From: an uncultured Myxococcales bacterium
Lineage (GTDB): Bacteria > Myxococcota_A > UBA9042
Reading direction: 5' to 3'
Assembly (NCBI GenBank): GCA_937915965.1
Contig: CALGHC010000432.1
Location: 1 to 43,438 of the forward strand
DNA length: 43,438 nucleotides
Position 1 is the stretch's first letter. Every line of letters starts with the position of its first letter. The translations under genes were made by a program, and so were the position numbers. Positions 10,148 through 18,436 of the stretch are shown in pieces. The notes below the pieces were generated by a model. That model saw only the letters and a list, made by a program, of their open reading frames with translations. It was not told where the DNA came from and searched no databases.

Positions 10148-10999
10148 GTGGAACTCACACAGCATTCGAGGGGCACAAGGAACGTGACCTGCACGGGGCG
10201 TGGCGCCAAGGCGGCCACGATCGGGCTGGCCGCAATGGTCGTGCTCGCATCCGCTGTGGTCACGGGCTGCGGCCCGAAGTACCCCAACTGCGGCACGGAC
10301 AGCACCTGCCAGTCGCATGGTGAGTACTGTCTCAACAACAAGTGCGCGCAATGCCGCGAAACGGCGCACTGCGCCAACGCTGACTCGGACGCATGCGTCA
10401 CCTGCGAGGGCGGCGCATGCGGCCGCAAGCCAGGCTGCTGCGCCAACAACCTCGACTGCGCCTCCGGAAAGAAATGCAACGAAAACAAATGCATCGCTGA
10501 ATGTCAGGGGGACGCCGACTGCACGGGCGGCAAGACCTGCTCTGCCGACGGTGCTTGCGTATCTCCGGACGCCGCTGGCAGCGGCTGCTCCACCGACGGC
10601 GACTGCGGCGCCGGACTACGCTGCGCGGGCGGTACGTGCGTCAACGCCAGCGGCGAATGCGAGCTCATCGACGTCAACTTCGGCTACGACGAGCACACCC
10701 TCTCGGCAGATGCTCAGTCTTCCATCGAGGCCAACGCTTCGTGTCTGAAGGAAAAAGGCGCGACCTCCGTGGTGGTTGAGGGACATTGCGACGAGCGCGG
10801 CACGGACGCCTACAACCTGGAGTTGGGCAACCGCCGAGCGCGTTCTGTCAGGAAGTACCTCAAGCAGATTGCCTCCAAGCGGATGAAGATCAAGACGATC
10901 TCCTACGGCAAGACCCGCCCGACCTGCGAGTCGGCAAGCGAGTCCTGTTGGTCGCGCAATCGACGCGGCGAGTTCAAGATCAAAGCCGCAAAGAAGTAG
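10148..10999 (+). CDS. pal: Pal-type peptidoglycan-associated lipoprotein with Cys-rich N-terminal module
   Basis: 283-aa outer-membrane lipoprotein of the Tol-Pal system, anchoring the outer membrane to peptidoglycan. The GTG at 10148 is chosen because AGGGAGA lies 5 nt upstream and it gives a signal peptide ending VVTGC (Cys41). The C-terminal part (about 175-280) is a clear OmpA/Pal domain: NFGYDEHTL, GHCDERGTDAYNLELGNRRA, TISYGKTRPTC and CWSRNRRGEFKIK. Between the lipid Cys and this domain lies a long Cys-rich region (about 48-172, some 25 cysteines), absent from classical Pal. The first half matches the adjacent 115-aa lipoprotein. Further CxxDxDCxxGxxC repeats follow. The CpoB-like gene follows after 210 bp. 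TolB, TolA, TolQ and TolR are not in the window. Confidence 0.88.
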   Translation: MELTQHSRGTRNVTCTGRGAKAATIGLAAMVVLASAVVTGCGPKYPNCGTDSTCQSHGEYCLNNKCAQCRETAHCANADSDACVTCEGGACGRKPGCCANNLDCASGKKCNENKCIAECQGDADCTGGKTCSADGACVSPDAAGSGCSTDGDCGAGLRCAGGTCVNASGECELIDVNFGYDEHTLSADAQSSIEANASCLKEKGATSVVVEGHCDERGTDAYNLELGNRRARSVRKYLKQIASKRMKIKTISYGKTRPTCESASESCWSRNRRGEFKIKAAKK

Positions 11000-11209
11000 G
11001 CCTGTGGCCGTCGCCGCCAGCAACCGCTCCGCCGGCACGCCCTGGCGACTCGCGACGAAGCCACTCGCGACGAACAGGAACGCATCTCGCGACGGGACGT
11101 GCCCTCGCTCGCGTCAGTCAGCGTCGGTTCGCTTCAATTCGAGACAGTATCGCGGACGGCGGCCGTGGGGGCAGCCGCGCCGTTGAGGCAGGATAGGCCG
11201 GGGGCCACA

Positions 11210-12331
11210 ATGACGATCCAGTACAGCTCCGCAGCGTCCGCGGCGCGACGACGCTCAGGCGCGTTCGCCGCCTTCGCGGCTGCCACGGTCTGCGTGTGGA
11301 GCGCGGCGGGGTGCGCCTCGAACGCGCGCCTCTCTGCAGTCGAAAGTCGCGTCAGCGACATCGAGCGTGGCCGACAGGGTGTCAAAGAAGCGATGGATCT
11401 CGAGCAAAAGAGACTCGAGCGCCTCCACGCTCAGGTTGAAGAGTCGTCGGGGTATCTGCGCAAGAACGGCGCGAAGATCTCCGCCGACCTCGACCGCTTG
11501 CGCGACAACGTACGCAAGTTCACCGGTACCGTCGAAGAGCTCAGTCACCAATTGGCCGCACTTGCCAGCGCGAGTGGGGTGCACCAGACGGCCCTCCTCT
11601 CGCTACAGCAACGCCTGGACAGCCTCGTTGCCGACCTGCGCGACCGCGCCGGCATCACCGTGCTGGCGCTGCCGCACGACCTGCCAGAACACGCCGATGA
11701 TTGGGTGAAGCTCGCCAACGAGCGGCACGCAGCTGGGGAGTCCCGGGTGGCCGAGGCCGTCGCCAAGGAGTGTCAAAAACGCTTCTTGGGGACGAGTCAG
11801 GCCGGCGAGTGCGGGCTGGTTCGTGCTGACATCGCTTTCGAGGAACAGCGCTTCGGCGAGGCGACCGAGATCCTGCAGAGCGTGCACGACAGTCTCGAAG
11901 GCCGACCGGTACCGGTAGTCGGCGAGGCTCTTCTCGGTATCGCCCGCGTCCTCGAAGCCCAGGGGCACTGCAAGCGCGCGAACGAGGTCTACAAGTACCT
12001 GCGAAGTGAATTGAAGAAGCTGCCCCAGGCGTCGAAGGCCACCGAGCGCCTGCGCAGCCAGGGCGGTCGCTGCAAGGAAGGTGTGCCAGTCGTGCCGGAG
12101 GTCAAGCCGGCGCCAGCGAGCGCGCCAGGGGCGGCGCCTGAGGCCGGTGGCTTGGCGCCCGCCGCAGGGGCGCGGGACGACGCACCGACGTCGGACGACG
12201 CCGGCCCGGCGGTTGCGGCGCCCCCGCCCCAACGCGAGGTTGCACCGAGCAACAGCGAGTCGGTCGCGCCGGCTCCGACGCCTCCGGACGGCGGCAAGGA
12301 CGCGACGGCCGGCGGCAGCGCTCGACCGTGA
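11210..12331 (+). CDS. CpoB/YbgF-like coiled-coil TPR lipoprotein
   Basis: 373-aa envelope protein. The ATG at 11210 starts an N-terminus with a hydrophobic stretch ending SAAGC (Cys35), a probable lipobox. Residues about 45-150 form a coiled coil (VESRVSDIERG, LEQKRLERLHAQVEE, RLRDNVRKF). Residues about 195-300 look like TPR units (DDWVKLANERHAAGESRVAE, GLVRADIAFEEQRFGEA, LLGIARVLEAQGHCKRANEVYKYL). A coiled coil plus C-terminal TPR and the position right after pal match CpoB (YbgF), which coordinates Tol-Pal with septal peptidoglycan synthesis. The tail (about 315-373) is Ala/Pro-rich and disordered. The lipidation differs from periplasmic E. coli CpoB. Its stop overlaps the mnmG start as GTGA. 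Confidence 0.72.
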   Translation: MTIQYSSAASAARRRSGAFAAFAAATVCVWSAAGCASNARLSAVESRVSDIERGRQGVKEAMDLEQKRLERLHAQVEESSGYLRKNGAKISADLDRLRDNVRKFTGTVEELSHQLAALASASGVHQTALLSLQQRLDSLVADLRDRAGITVLALPHDLPEHADDWVKLANERHAAGESRVAEAVAKECQKRFLGTSQAGECGLVRADIAFEEQRFGEATEILQSVHDSLEGRPVPVVGEALLGIARVLEAQGHCKRANEVYKYLRSELKKLPQASKATERLRSQGGRCKEGVPVVPEVKPAPASAPGAAPEAGGLAPAAGARDDAPTSDDAGPAVAAPPPQREVAPSNSESVAPAPTPPDGGKDATAGGSARP

Positions 12332-14319
12332 GCCACTCCGACCCGCTTGCCTCCAAGCCGGCCTCCGCCCGCAGCGGCAACATCTGGCCAGGTGATTGGG
12401 ACGTTGTGGTCGTCGGCGGAGGCCACGCGGGAAGCGAAGCAGCGCTTGCCACGGCCAGGGCGGGCCTGCGCACGCTGCTGCTGACAACCAACGTCGACAG
12501 AATCGGGTGGATGAGCTGCAATCCGGCGATTGGCGGCGTAGGCAAGACTCATTTGGTCGCCGAGATCGACGCGTTGGGCGGCGCGATGGCCCGCAACGCC
12601 GACGGCGCCGGTGTCCACACCAAGCTGCTGAACGCCTCGCGAGGCCCAGCGGTGCAAGCTCTGCGGGTGCAGTGCGACAAACTCGCCTACGCGACCGGAT
12701 TGCGCGAAACGGTAGAGTCCCAGCCGCGGCTGCAAGTCATGCAGGGGACGGTGACGCGGCTCTGGCTCGCCGGCAGCCAGGTCAATGGGGTCGAGACCAA
12801 CCTGGGCCTGCGACTGGAGGCCCGCACGGTGATTCTGACCGCCGGCACCTTCATGGCCGCGATCTGCCACTACGGCGACCGTCGCGAAGCGGGCGGGCGC
12901 GCCGGCGACAGCCCCGCGGCGGCCATGGCCGACTTCTTCGGTGGCCACCGCATCGCGACGCTGAGGCACAAGACTGGAACCTGCCCGCGACTGGACTGCC
13001 GCGCGATCGACTGGTCCGCGCTTGAGGTCGATCCTGGCCTGCGGCCGCCGCCATCAATTTCGACGCACCCGCCCGTCCAGCGGCTCAAGCAGATGGACTG
13101 CCATGCGACCTGGACGACCCCAGCCACCCACACGCTGATACGCGCCGCGCTCGACCGTTCGCCCCTGTTTCGCGGCAAGATTGACGGGGTGGGACCGCGC
13201 TATTGCCCGAGCATCGAGGACAAGGTCATTCGATTCGCGAACCGCGAGCGCCATCTGCTCGTGCTCGAACGCGAGGGCTGGAGAACCGGCGAGGTGTATC
13301 TCAGCGGTCTGTCGACCTCTCTGCCCGCCGACGTACAGCTCGCCGTTGTGCGGTCCGTGCCCGGCTTGAAGGCCGCCGAGATTGTCCGATTCGGCTACGC
13401 GGTCGAATACGACACGGTCGACCCCCGTCAACTCGGCACTGACCTGCAAATGTTGGATATCGGGGGCTTGTTTCTCGCAGGCCAGGTCAATGGGACCAGC
13501 GGCTACGAGGAAGCGGCAGCGCAGGGTCTCGTCGCTGCAATCGGCGCGATCGCCAAGGTGCGCGGCGACCAGCCGCCCGTCCTCGACCGCGCCGAAAGCT
13601 ATCTGGGCGTGCTCGTTGATGACCTGATCACAAACGGGGGCGGCGAGCCCTACCGCATGTTCACGTCGCGCGCGGAACACCGCCTCTCGCTGCGGCCCGG
13701 CAACGCCGACCTGCGATTGGCAAGGCTGGGCCGCCGGTTTGACCTCATCACCGATCAGCAGCTCGAGGCGGTCGAGACAAGGCGCCAGACCCTGGAGGCC
13801 GCCTGGCTGCACCTGGGGACGACCGAAGTCAGACCGGACATCGCCACCCTCGGTCTTCTCTCGACCTTCAGCGATGGCGGGCTCGACGGTCCGACGCCGC
13901 TTGCCTTGTTGTTGCGGCGACCGGCCGTGAGCCTGAGCGATCTCGCCCCCTGGTTGCCGGCCCAGCTTCAGCCGGGAACGCCGGAGTGCGTCCTGAACGA
14001 GCGCGATGTCGACGAGCTGACCGCGCGTGCTCGCTACGCGGGGTACGTCGCGCGCGAACAGACCTGTCGCGATCGCGTCGCCCGAAACGGCACGCGATCG
14101 ATCCCTGCGGACCTCGACTACCGAGCCGTGGGCGCCTTGAATGCCGAGGCGATCGAGGTACTAGAGATGGCCCGTCCGACCACATTGGCCCAGGCGGGTC
14201 GCGTTCGGGGGATGACTCCAGCTGCGCTCCAGGCGCTCGCCATGCATCTCGAAGCGCGACGACGCAAGGCGGACGCCGTGGTTCAGAGGCAAGAGCCGGA
14301 CGCCGGTTCGCAGGTCTGA
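12328..14319 (+). CDS. mnmG: tRNA uridine-5-carboxymethylaminomethyl modification enzyme MnmG (GidA)
   Basis: 663-aa FAD-dependent enzyme that, with MnmE, installs the cmnm5 group on wobble uridine of several tRNAs. The dinucleotide-binding motif GGGHAG lies at residues 30-35. Also visible are SCNPAIGGVGKTHLVAEIDALGG, GTFMAA (usually GTFLxG), GPRYCPSIEDKVIRFA, GLSTSLPADVQ, GQVNGTSGYEEAAAQGLVA, YRMFTSRAEHRLSLRPGNAD and DYRAVGALNAEAIEVL. Length is slightly above the usual 620-630 because of about 23 extra N-terminal residues. The GTG start overlaps the preceding stop (GTGA), so translation is probably coupled to the CpoB-like gene. The last 37 bp overlap an opposing gene. Confidence 0.95.
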   Translation: MSHSDPLASKPASARSGNIWPGDWDVVVVGGGHAGSEAALATARAGLRTLLLTTNVDRIGWMSCNPAIGGVGKTHLVAEIDALGGAMARNADGAGVHTKLLNASRGPAVQALRVQCDKLAYATGLRETVESQPRLQVMQGTVTRLWLAGSQVNGVETNLGLRLEARTVILTAGTFMAAICHYGDRREAGGRAGDSPAAAMADFFGGHRIATLRHKTGTCPRLDCRAIDWSALEVDPGLRPPPSISTHPPVQRLKQMDCHATWTTPATHTLIRAALDRSPLFRGKIDGVGPRYCPSIEDKVIRFANRERHLLVLEREGWRTGEVYLSGLSTSLPADVQLAVVRSVPGLKAAEIVRFGYAVEYDTVDPRQLGTDLQMLDIGGLFLAGQVNGTSGYEEAAAQGLVAAIGAIAKVRGDQPPVLDRAESYLGVLVDDLITNGGGEPYRMFTSRAEHRLSLRPGNADLRLARLGRRFDLITDQQLEAVETRRQTLEAAWLHLGTTEVRPDIATLGLLSTFSDGGLDGPTPLALLLRRPAVSLSDLAPWLPAQLQPGTPECVLNERDVDELTARARYAGYVAREQTCRDRVARNGTRSIPADLDYRAVGALNAEAIEVLEMARPTTLAQAGRVRGMTPAALQALAMHLEARRRKADAVVQRQEPDAGSQV

Positions 14320-14786
14320 GCGGCGCCGCAGGTCTTGGGCGCGGACGCGCAGATTCCGTCGACGCACTCGTCACCAATGGTGCATGCGTTGCCGTCGTCG
14401 CACGCCTCGTCGGCGATCTGGTGGTCGCACAAACCACTTTGACTCTGGCATAGGTCTGTCGTGCAGATGTTGCCGTCGTTGCACAGACCGGCTTTGCAGG
14501 CGCTCTCGATCGGCTGGCAGTGATCCATGAAGCAGATGCCGTCACCGCAGTCGGTACCATCGGTACAGGGGCGCGCGCAGAATCCTTCGAGGCACAGCCC
14601 ACCAGCGCTGCACGTGGCCCCGCCCGTGCAAGTACCTTCGTACCAGCGGCGCGGTGACCCCTCAGGAGAACAGGCCGCGATCGTCGCCGTGACCAGGACG
14701 AGCGCCACGAGCGCGACCGCCCGCGGCTGGGGCCACCGCCTGCGGGCGACGTTGTCAGTGGGCGAAACCAGCGAAGACATGGACAT
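14283..14786 (-). CDS. Cys-rich lipoprotein with DGNxCT repeats
   Basis: 167-aa predicted lipoprotein. Residues 22-39 form a hydrophobic signal ending TIAAC (Cys39). The mature part has about 24 cysteines, with repeats of the form CNDGNICTTDLC and CDDGNACTIGDEC. This motif is common in myxobacterial secreted proteins. Two start codons lie six bases apart (14786 and 14780), and the second has the better spacing to a weak GGGA. The 3' end overlaps mnmG antisense by 37 bp. No function can be assigned. It belongs to the same loose class as the lipoproteins at 7724, 9577 and 10148. Confidence 0.75.
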   Translation of the reverse strand: MSMSSLVSPTDNVARRRWPQPRAVALVALVLVTATIAACSPEGSPRRWYEGTCTGGATCSAGGLCLEGFCARPCTDGTDCGDGICFMDHCQPIESACKAGLCNDGNICTTDLCQSQSGLCDHQIADEACDDGNACTIGDECVDGICASAPKTCGAAQTCEPASGSCL

Positions 14787-14804
14787 TCCCGCGCGGTATC
14801 GGGG

Positions 14805-16205
14805 CTACTTGTGCTGCTTGAGCAGCTTCAGATACTTCTTCTCAAGCTCGGGGCTGGCGAAGTCGGTGCGCAGGGCAAGGCGGAATCTCTCCAGGCAATC
14901 TTCCATCTTCTTTTGCCGGCAGAGGTTCTCGCCTTCGATCTCAAGAACGCCAGCGATCGCCTTGAGCGCAACGTCGGCATCGGCGCGATAGACCGAACTG
15001 GACGGGATGCGCCGGTGGTGCTGAATGGCCTCCTCGTAGGCCTTGCGGGCAAAGGCCTCTTCGGCCTTATGGAACTCAGCACCCGCGCGCTTCTCGGTGG
15101 CGATGCGATTGAGCGCCCTGATCGGCTCTTCGCGAATGGGGTCGAGACGGCGGGCCTTCTTGAACAAGCCCTCAGCCTGGTCCCACTGACGCATCTCGAC
15201 GGCCTCACGACCGCGGGCGACCAGGTCCTTGAACTCCTTCTGCTCGGCCTCTTCGGAGTCCGCGACAGGCGGCTGGGGATTGGCTACGGCAGCGGGAACG
15301 TCTGGTTCGGGCATCGGCTCAAGCGCGGGCGAGACCCAGCGGTCGTAGGCCAGACCGACCAGTACGACGAGTCCCGTGACCGCGAGCGCGATGATCGCCA
15401 GGGCAGCGACCTGCGGCAGGACGCTGCGCCCTGGCTCGGCGGGATAGACTCCCGGCGCAGCCGACTCGCCGCCACCGCCCTCGTAGTCGTAGTTGTAGTC
15501 GTCGCCATACGAGCTGATAGGCGGCGACGAGCGGAAGCCAGGTGACGGAGGCGGAGCCGGAGGATAGGCGTCTTCAAGGGGCTCGATCTCTTCTTCGCCC
15601 TCGACCTGATAGACAAAGCCGACCGTGCCAAAGCGCACCCGGTCGCCGTGCTGCAGCTCGCACACGTCGATGCGACGCTCGTTGACGTAGGTGCCATTGG
15701 AGCTGCGCAGGTCCTCGAGCACGACGCGGCCGGCAGGATCCCGAGTAAACTTGGAGTGAATACGCGAGACCGATGGATCGCTGACGATGATCGAGCAGTC
15801 CTTGCCGCGACCGACAAGCATCGTCGCTCTGTTCAGCTCCGTGACCTCGCCGACGCTGCCGTGCAGGGGCATCAGGCGCGCAAAGACCGCCGAACCAAGC
15901 GGCCGGGCAAAGGCCGCCCCCTCGATGTGCAGGAAGAAATCACCAATGCGAACTTGCGCGCTGCGAGGCAACTCGGCCACGTTGTGGATGCGCTTGCCGT
16001 TGAGCCAGGCACCGTTGGCCGAGCTGAGGTCCTCGATGTAGCAGCGCCCCTCGACGGTGTAGAGCCGCGAGTGACGACGCGAGACGTTATCGGCGGCGAG
16101 AACGATGTCGCAACTCTGGCTGCGACCAACAACGAACTCGCCGTCTTCGAACGAGTATTCGTCGACGATCGCGCCATGCTTGTCTTCGATGATCAGTGTG
16201 AACAT
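14805..16205 (-). CDS. Tandem FHA-domain membrane protein with TPR-like C-terminus
   Basis: 466-aa protein. The ATG at 16205 (MFTLIIEDKHG) follows GGGGAA. FHA domain 1 spans about residues 20-85 (VGRSQSCDIVL, SRRHSRL, SSANGAWLNGKRI). FHA domain 2 spans about 125-195 (VGRGKDCSIIV, SRIHSKF, SSNGTYVNERRI). Both keep the Gly-Arg, Ser-Arg-x-His and Asn-Gly residues that bind phosphothreonine. A Pro/Gly/Tyr-rich linker is followed by one membrane helix (about 287-312, VAALAIIALAVTGLVVLVGLAY) and a C-terminal helical region (about 345-466) resembling TPR units. The phosphopeptide reader would be cytoplasmic and the TPR part outside. It follows the FHA-CpaF-like gene by 19 bp, which suggests an operon responding to a Ser/Thr kinase. 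Confidence 0.85.
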   Translation of the reverse strand: MFTLIIEDKHGAIVDEYSFEDGEFVVGRSQSCDIVLAADNVSRRHSRLYTVEGRCYIEDLSSANGAWLNGKRIHNVAELPRSAQVRIGDFFLHIEGAAFARPLGSAVFARLMPLHGSVGEVTELNRATMLVGRGKDCSIIVSDPSVSRIHSKFTRDPAGRVVLEDLRSSNGTYVNERRIDVCELQHGDRVRFGTVGFVYQVEGEEEIEPLEDAYPPAPPPSPGFRSSPPISSYGDDYNYDYEGGGGESAAPGVYPAEPGRSVLPQVAALAIIALAVTGLVVLVGLAYDRWVSPALEPMPEPDVPAAVANPQPPVADSEEAEQKEFKDLVARGREAVEMRQWDQAEGLFKKARRLDPIREEPIRALNRIATEKRAGAEFHKAEEAFARKAYEEAIQHHRRIPSSSVYRADADVALKAIAGVLEIEGENLCRQKKMEDCLERFRLALRTDFASPELEKKYLKLLKQHK

Positions 16206-16224
16206 CGTTCCCCGAGCGCTCGTT

Positions 16225-18249
16225 CTAGAGATCGCCGTCAAGCAGCGAGCGTGTGTCGAGACCGGCCGCAGTTCGCAGCACTTCGCACACCTCGGCGAGC
16301 ACCGCCTGACCGTTCTCATCCCGTGAGAATTGCGCGACCACGTCGAGCGCCATGCCCACCCGTTCCGTGGCGAGTTCGCGATCGAGCCCCGGATGATGGA
16401 CGGCGTATCCGTGGACGAGCCGCTCGAACAGATCGCCCACCGACTCGGCGTAGACGAAGCCCATCCAGGGCGGCAAGCCGTCGAGCGAGGCGTCCACGAG
16501 CTCGGCGAGATCGCGGCTCTGGCACTCGCCGAGCAACAGCCAATCGGGCATCAGGCGGGTCGCGGTTTGTAGCAGGGGCTCGCCGGCGCGCTGAACCGAG
16601 GCATCCAACCTGATCGCGTGCGGGTGGGGCAAGCGCATGCGCACGCCCGCCTCCGTCACGACCACGCGGTCGACGTGGTCGATCTGCAAGGCAACCGCGT
16701 TCATGACCGTGCGGCGGCCAGCGCCGCGGGGACCAGCAAAGACGATCGGTCGGCGCGACCGGACCAGCTCGCGCAGGCACTCAGCGGCCGCGATGGAGAC
16801 GGTGCCGCGATTGACGAGCGCGTCGAGATCATGAGCGCGCAGGCGCGGCTTGCGCAGCAACAACACGGGTCCGGCTGGGCAGAGCGGCGGCCAGACGACG
16901 CGCAGGCTGGTGCCATCGGCGAGCGTCCCCTCGCAGTGCCACACGCGGTTGTCCTGAGCGGCGCCGCTCGCCCGAACCAATCGGCCGACGGCAGCCTCGA
17001 ACGCTTGCTGACCGCTGAATCGTTGCGCCGCACGCTCGCGTACACCGCCACGAAAGACGAAGACGGAGGCGTAGCCGCTGACCTCGATGGTCTCGATGCT
17101 GGCGTCGTCAAGCATCGGCTCCAAGGGTCCCAAACCTGTGAGCTCATAGATCAGGTCGCGCTTGAGCGCGTCGATCTCGACGTTCCCGGTCAGGGCACCG
17201 GCTTCATCGACGCTGTCGACGAAGCGAATGACCTGCTCCTCCATGGCGGCCCATTCCTGGTCGCTGAGCTCGGCGGCGTCGGCGGGGATGGCGGCGCCGA
17301 TCTCGGCCTGAGCGCGACCATATAGATACGCCAGGGCCTGATGATGGGCCTCGTCGACGGGCGAGGCCTCGACCTGGGTCGCGCCGGCCGGACCGCGGCG
17401 CGTGGCCGATACCGGACCGGGCTCGGCGGCCGACGCCGGAGCCGCGCCTTCGTCGGCCAAGAACGGGATGTCGAGTGCATCGGAAACGCCCGGAACGTCG
17501 AGCGCCGGCGGCGCCGCGGCGACGTCGGGCGCGGGTTCGTGGGACAGGTCCGACCCGAAATCGGTCCCGAAGTCGGACACCGGGTCGTGGGACAGGTCGG
17601 GCGCGAGGTCGAAAGCCGGGTCATCGAGCATCTGGCCGAGACCGTCGACGGGGCCGGTCATTCGCTCGTCGATCTCCTCTAGAGCAGCGTCCGGGTCGGC
17701 GGCGGCGACGCCGGATTGTGCCTCAGCAGCGTGGCGCGCCGCGGCGATCTGGGCCGCAGCCTCGCCACCGAATAGAGCCTCGGTCTGTTCGCTGGAAGGT
17801 TCTTCGGCGAGTGGCTCAAGATCGTCGAGCAGCTCAAGGTCCGCGCGCTCGTCGTCGGCCTCAATCTCCGGGAACTCATCAGCGGCAACCCCCGACTCGG
17901 CCTGGCCATCGGTGTCTCCATCGATCTCCGGCGGCAAGCCAGAGGCGAGGTCGGCGCTGGCCAGATCGAAGAACTGCATGACGAAATCGCCGAGGTACAG
18001 CTTGTCTTCGGTACCAAGTTCGACGGCCGTAGCGATACGGTGGCCGTTGACGTAGGTACCATTCGTCGAACCGAGGTCCTCGACGACGAAGCCCTCGTCG
18101 GCGACACGCACCATGGCGTGACGTTTGGAGATGTTCTGCTTGGGCAGAATGACGTCGTTGCCCTTGACGCGGCCGATCAGGATCTCGGGCTTGTCGAAGT
18201 GGAAGGTGTAGACCTGTCCGCCTCGCTCGCGAATGGTGACGCTGAACAT
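16225..18249 (-). CDS. FHA domain fused to a degenerate CpaF-type (T2SS/Tad) ATPase domain
   Basis: 674-aa protein, start supported by AGGGAGCACGG before ATG. An intact FHA domain lies at about 22-72 (IGRVKGNDVIL, SKRHAMV, GSTNGTYVNGHRI). A long acidic, repetitive linker follows (about 100-300, with repeats such as DLSHDP, DFGTDFGSDLSHEP). The C-terminal part (about 355-674) has CpaF/VirB11-family architecture: LTGLGPLEPMLDDASIETIEVSGY, then RLVRASG and the DGTSLRVVWPP region. The Walker A site, however, reads GPRGAGRRT (506-514), with the essential Lys replaced by Arg. The Walker B-like LLLGE (571-575) persists, but the usual TGHDGSxxTxHAN box is replaced by LDGLPPWMGFVYAES. It is therefore probably a phosphopeptide-gated pseudo-ATPase or regulator rather than a working secretion motor. 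No pilus or secretion genes are nearby. Confidence 0.82.
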   Translation of the reverse strand: MFSVTIRERGGQVYTFHFDKPEILIGRVKGNDVILPKQNISKRHAMVRVADEGFVVEDLGSTNGTYVNGHRIATAVELGTEDKLYLGDFVMQFFDLASADLASGLPPEIDGDTDGQAESGVAADEFPEIEADDERADLELLDDLEPLAEEPSSEQTEALFGGEAAAQIAAARHAAEAQSGVAAADPDAALEEIDERMTGPVDGLGQMLDDPAFDLAPDLSHDPVSDFGTDFGSDLSHEPAPDVAAAPPALDVPGVSDALDIPFLADEGAAPASAAEPGPVSATRRGPAGATQVEASPVDEAHHQALAYLYGRAQAEIGAAIPADAAELSDQEWAAMEEQVIRFVDSVDEAGALTGNVEIDALKRDLIYELTGLGPLEPMLDDASIETIEVSGYASVFVFRGGVRERAAQRFSGQQAFEAAVGRLVRASGAAQDNRVWHCEGTLADGTSLRVVWPPLCPAGPVLLLRKPRLRAHDLDALVNRGTVSIAAAECLRELVRSRRPIVFAGPRGAGRRTVMNAVALQIDHVDRVVVTEAGVRMRLPHPHAIRLDASVQRAGEPLLQTATRLMPDWLLLGECQSRDLAELVDASLDGLPPWMGFVYAESVGDLFERLVHGYAVHHPGLDRELATERVGMALDVVAQFSRDENGQAVLAEVCEVLRTAAGLDTRSLLDGDL

Positions 18250-18400
18250 CCGTGCTCCCTGTCTTCGCGCCTGCCCACGGCCTCGCCACCGCAGCGCTTG
18301 CCGAATCCCGCCGTTCGCTGGACGGCCGGACCTGCCCGAACCTCACGAAGCTATGCTGCGGGGCAAGCGAAGCGCGCATGGACGGGGTGCCAGAAGGCAC

Positions 18401-18413
18401 ATACGGACCGTAT
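18401..18413. promoter_or_regulatory. Perfect palindrome upstream of the FHA gene pair
   Basis: ATACGG-A-CCGTAT is a perfect 6-1-6 inverted repeat in the 187-bp gap before the FHA-CpaF-like gene. On the minus strand a TTGACG (18440-18435) lies upstream and the AT-rich TATAC overlaps the palindrome. It could be an operator over a promoter. Spacing between the boxes is 19-20 nt, longer than usual, so the promoter is tentative. Confidence 0.35.
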
Positions 18414-18436
18414 AGTCGACAACGGCACGGCGGACG

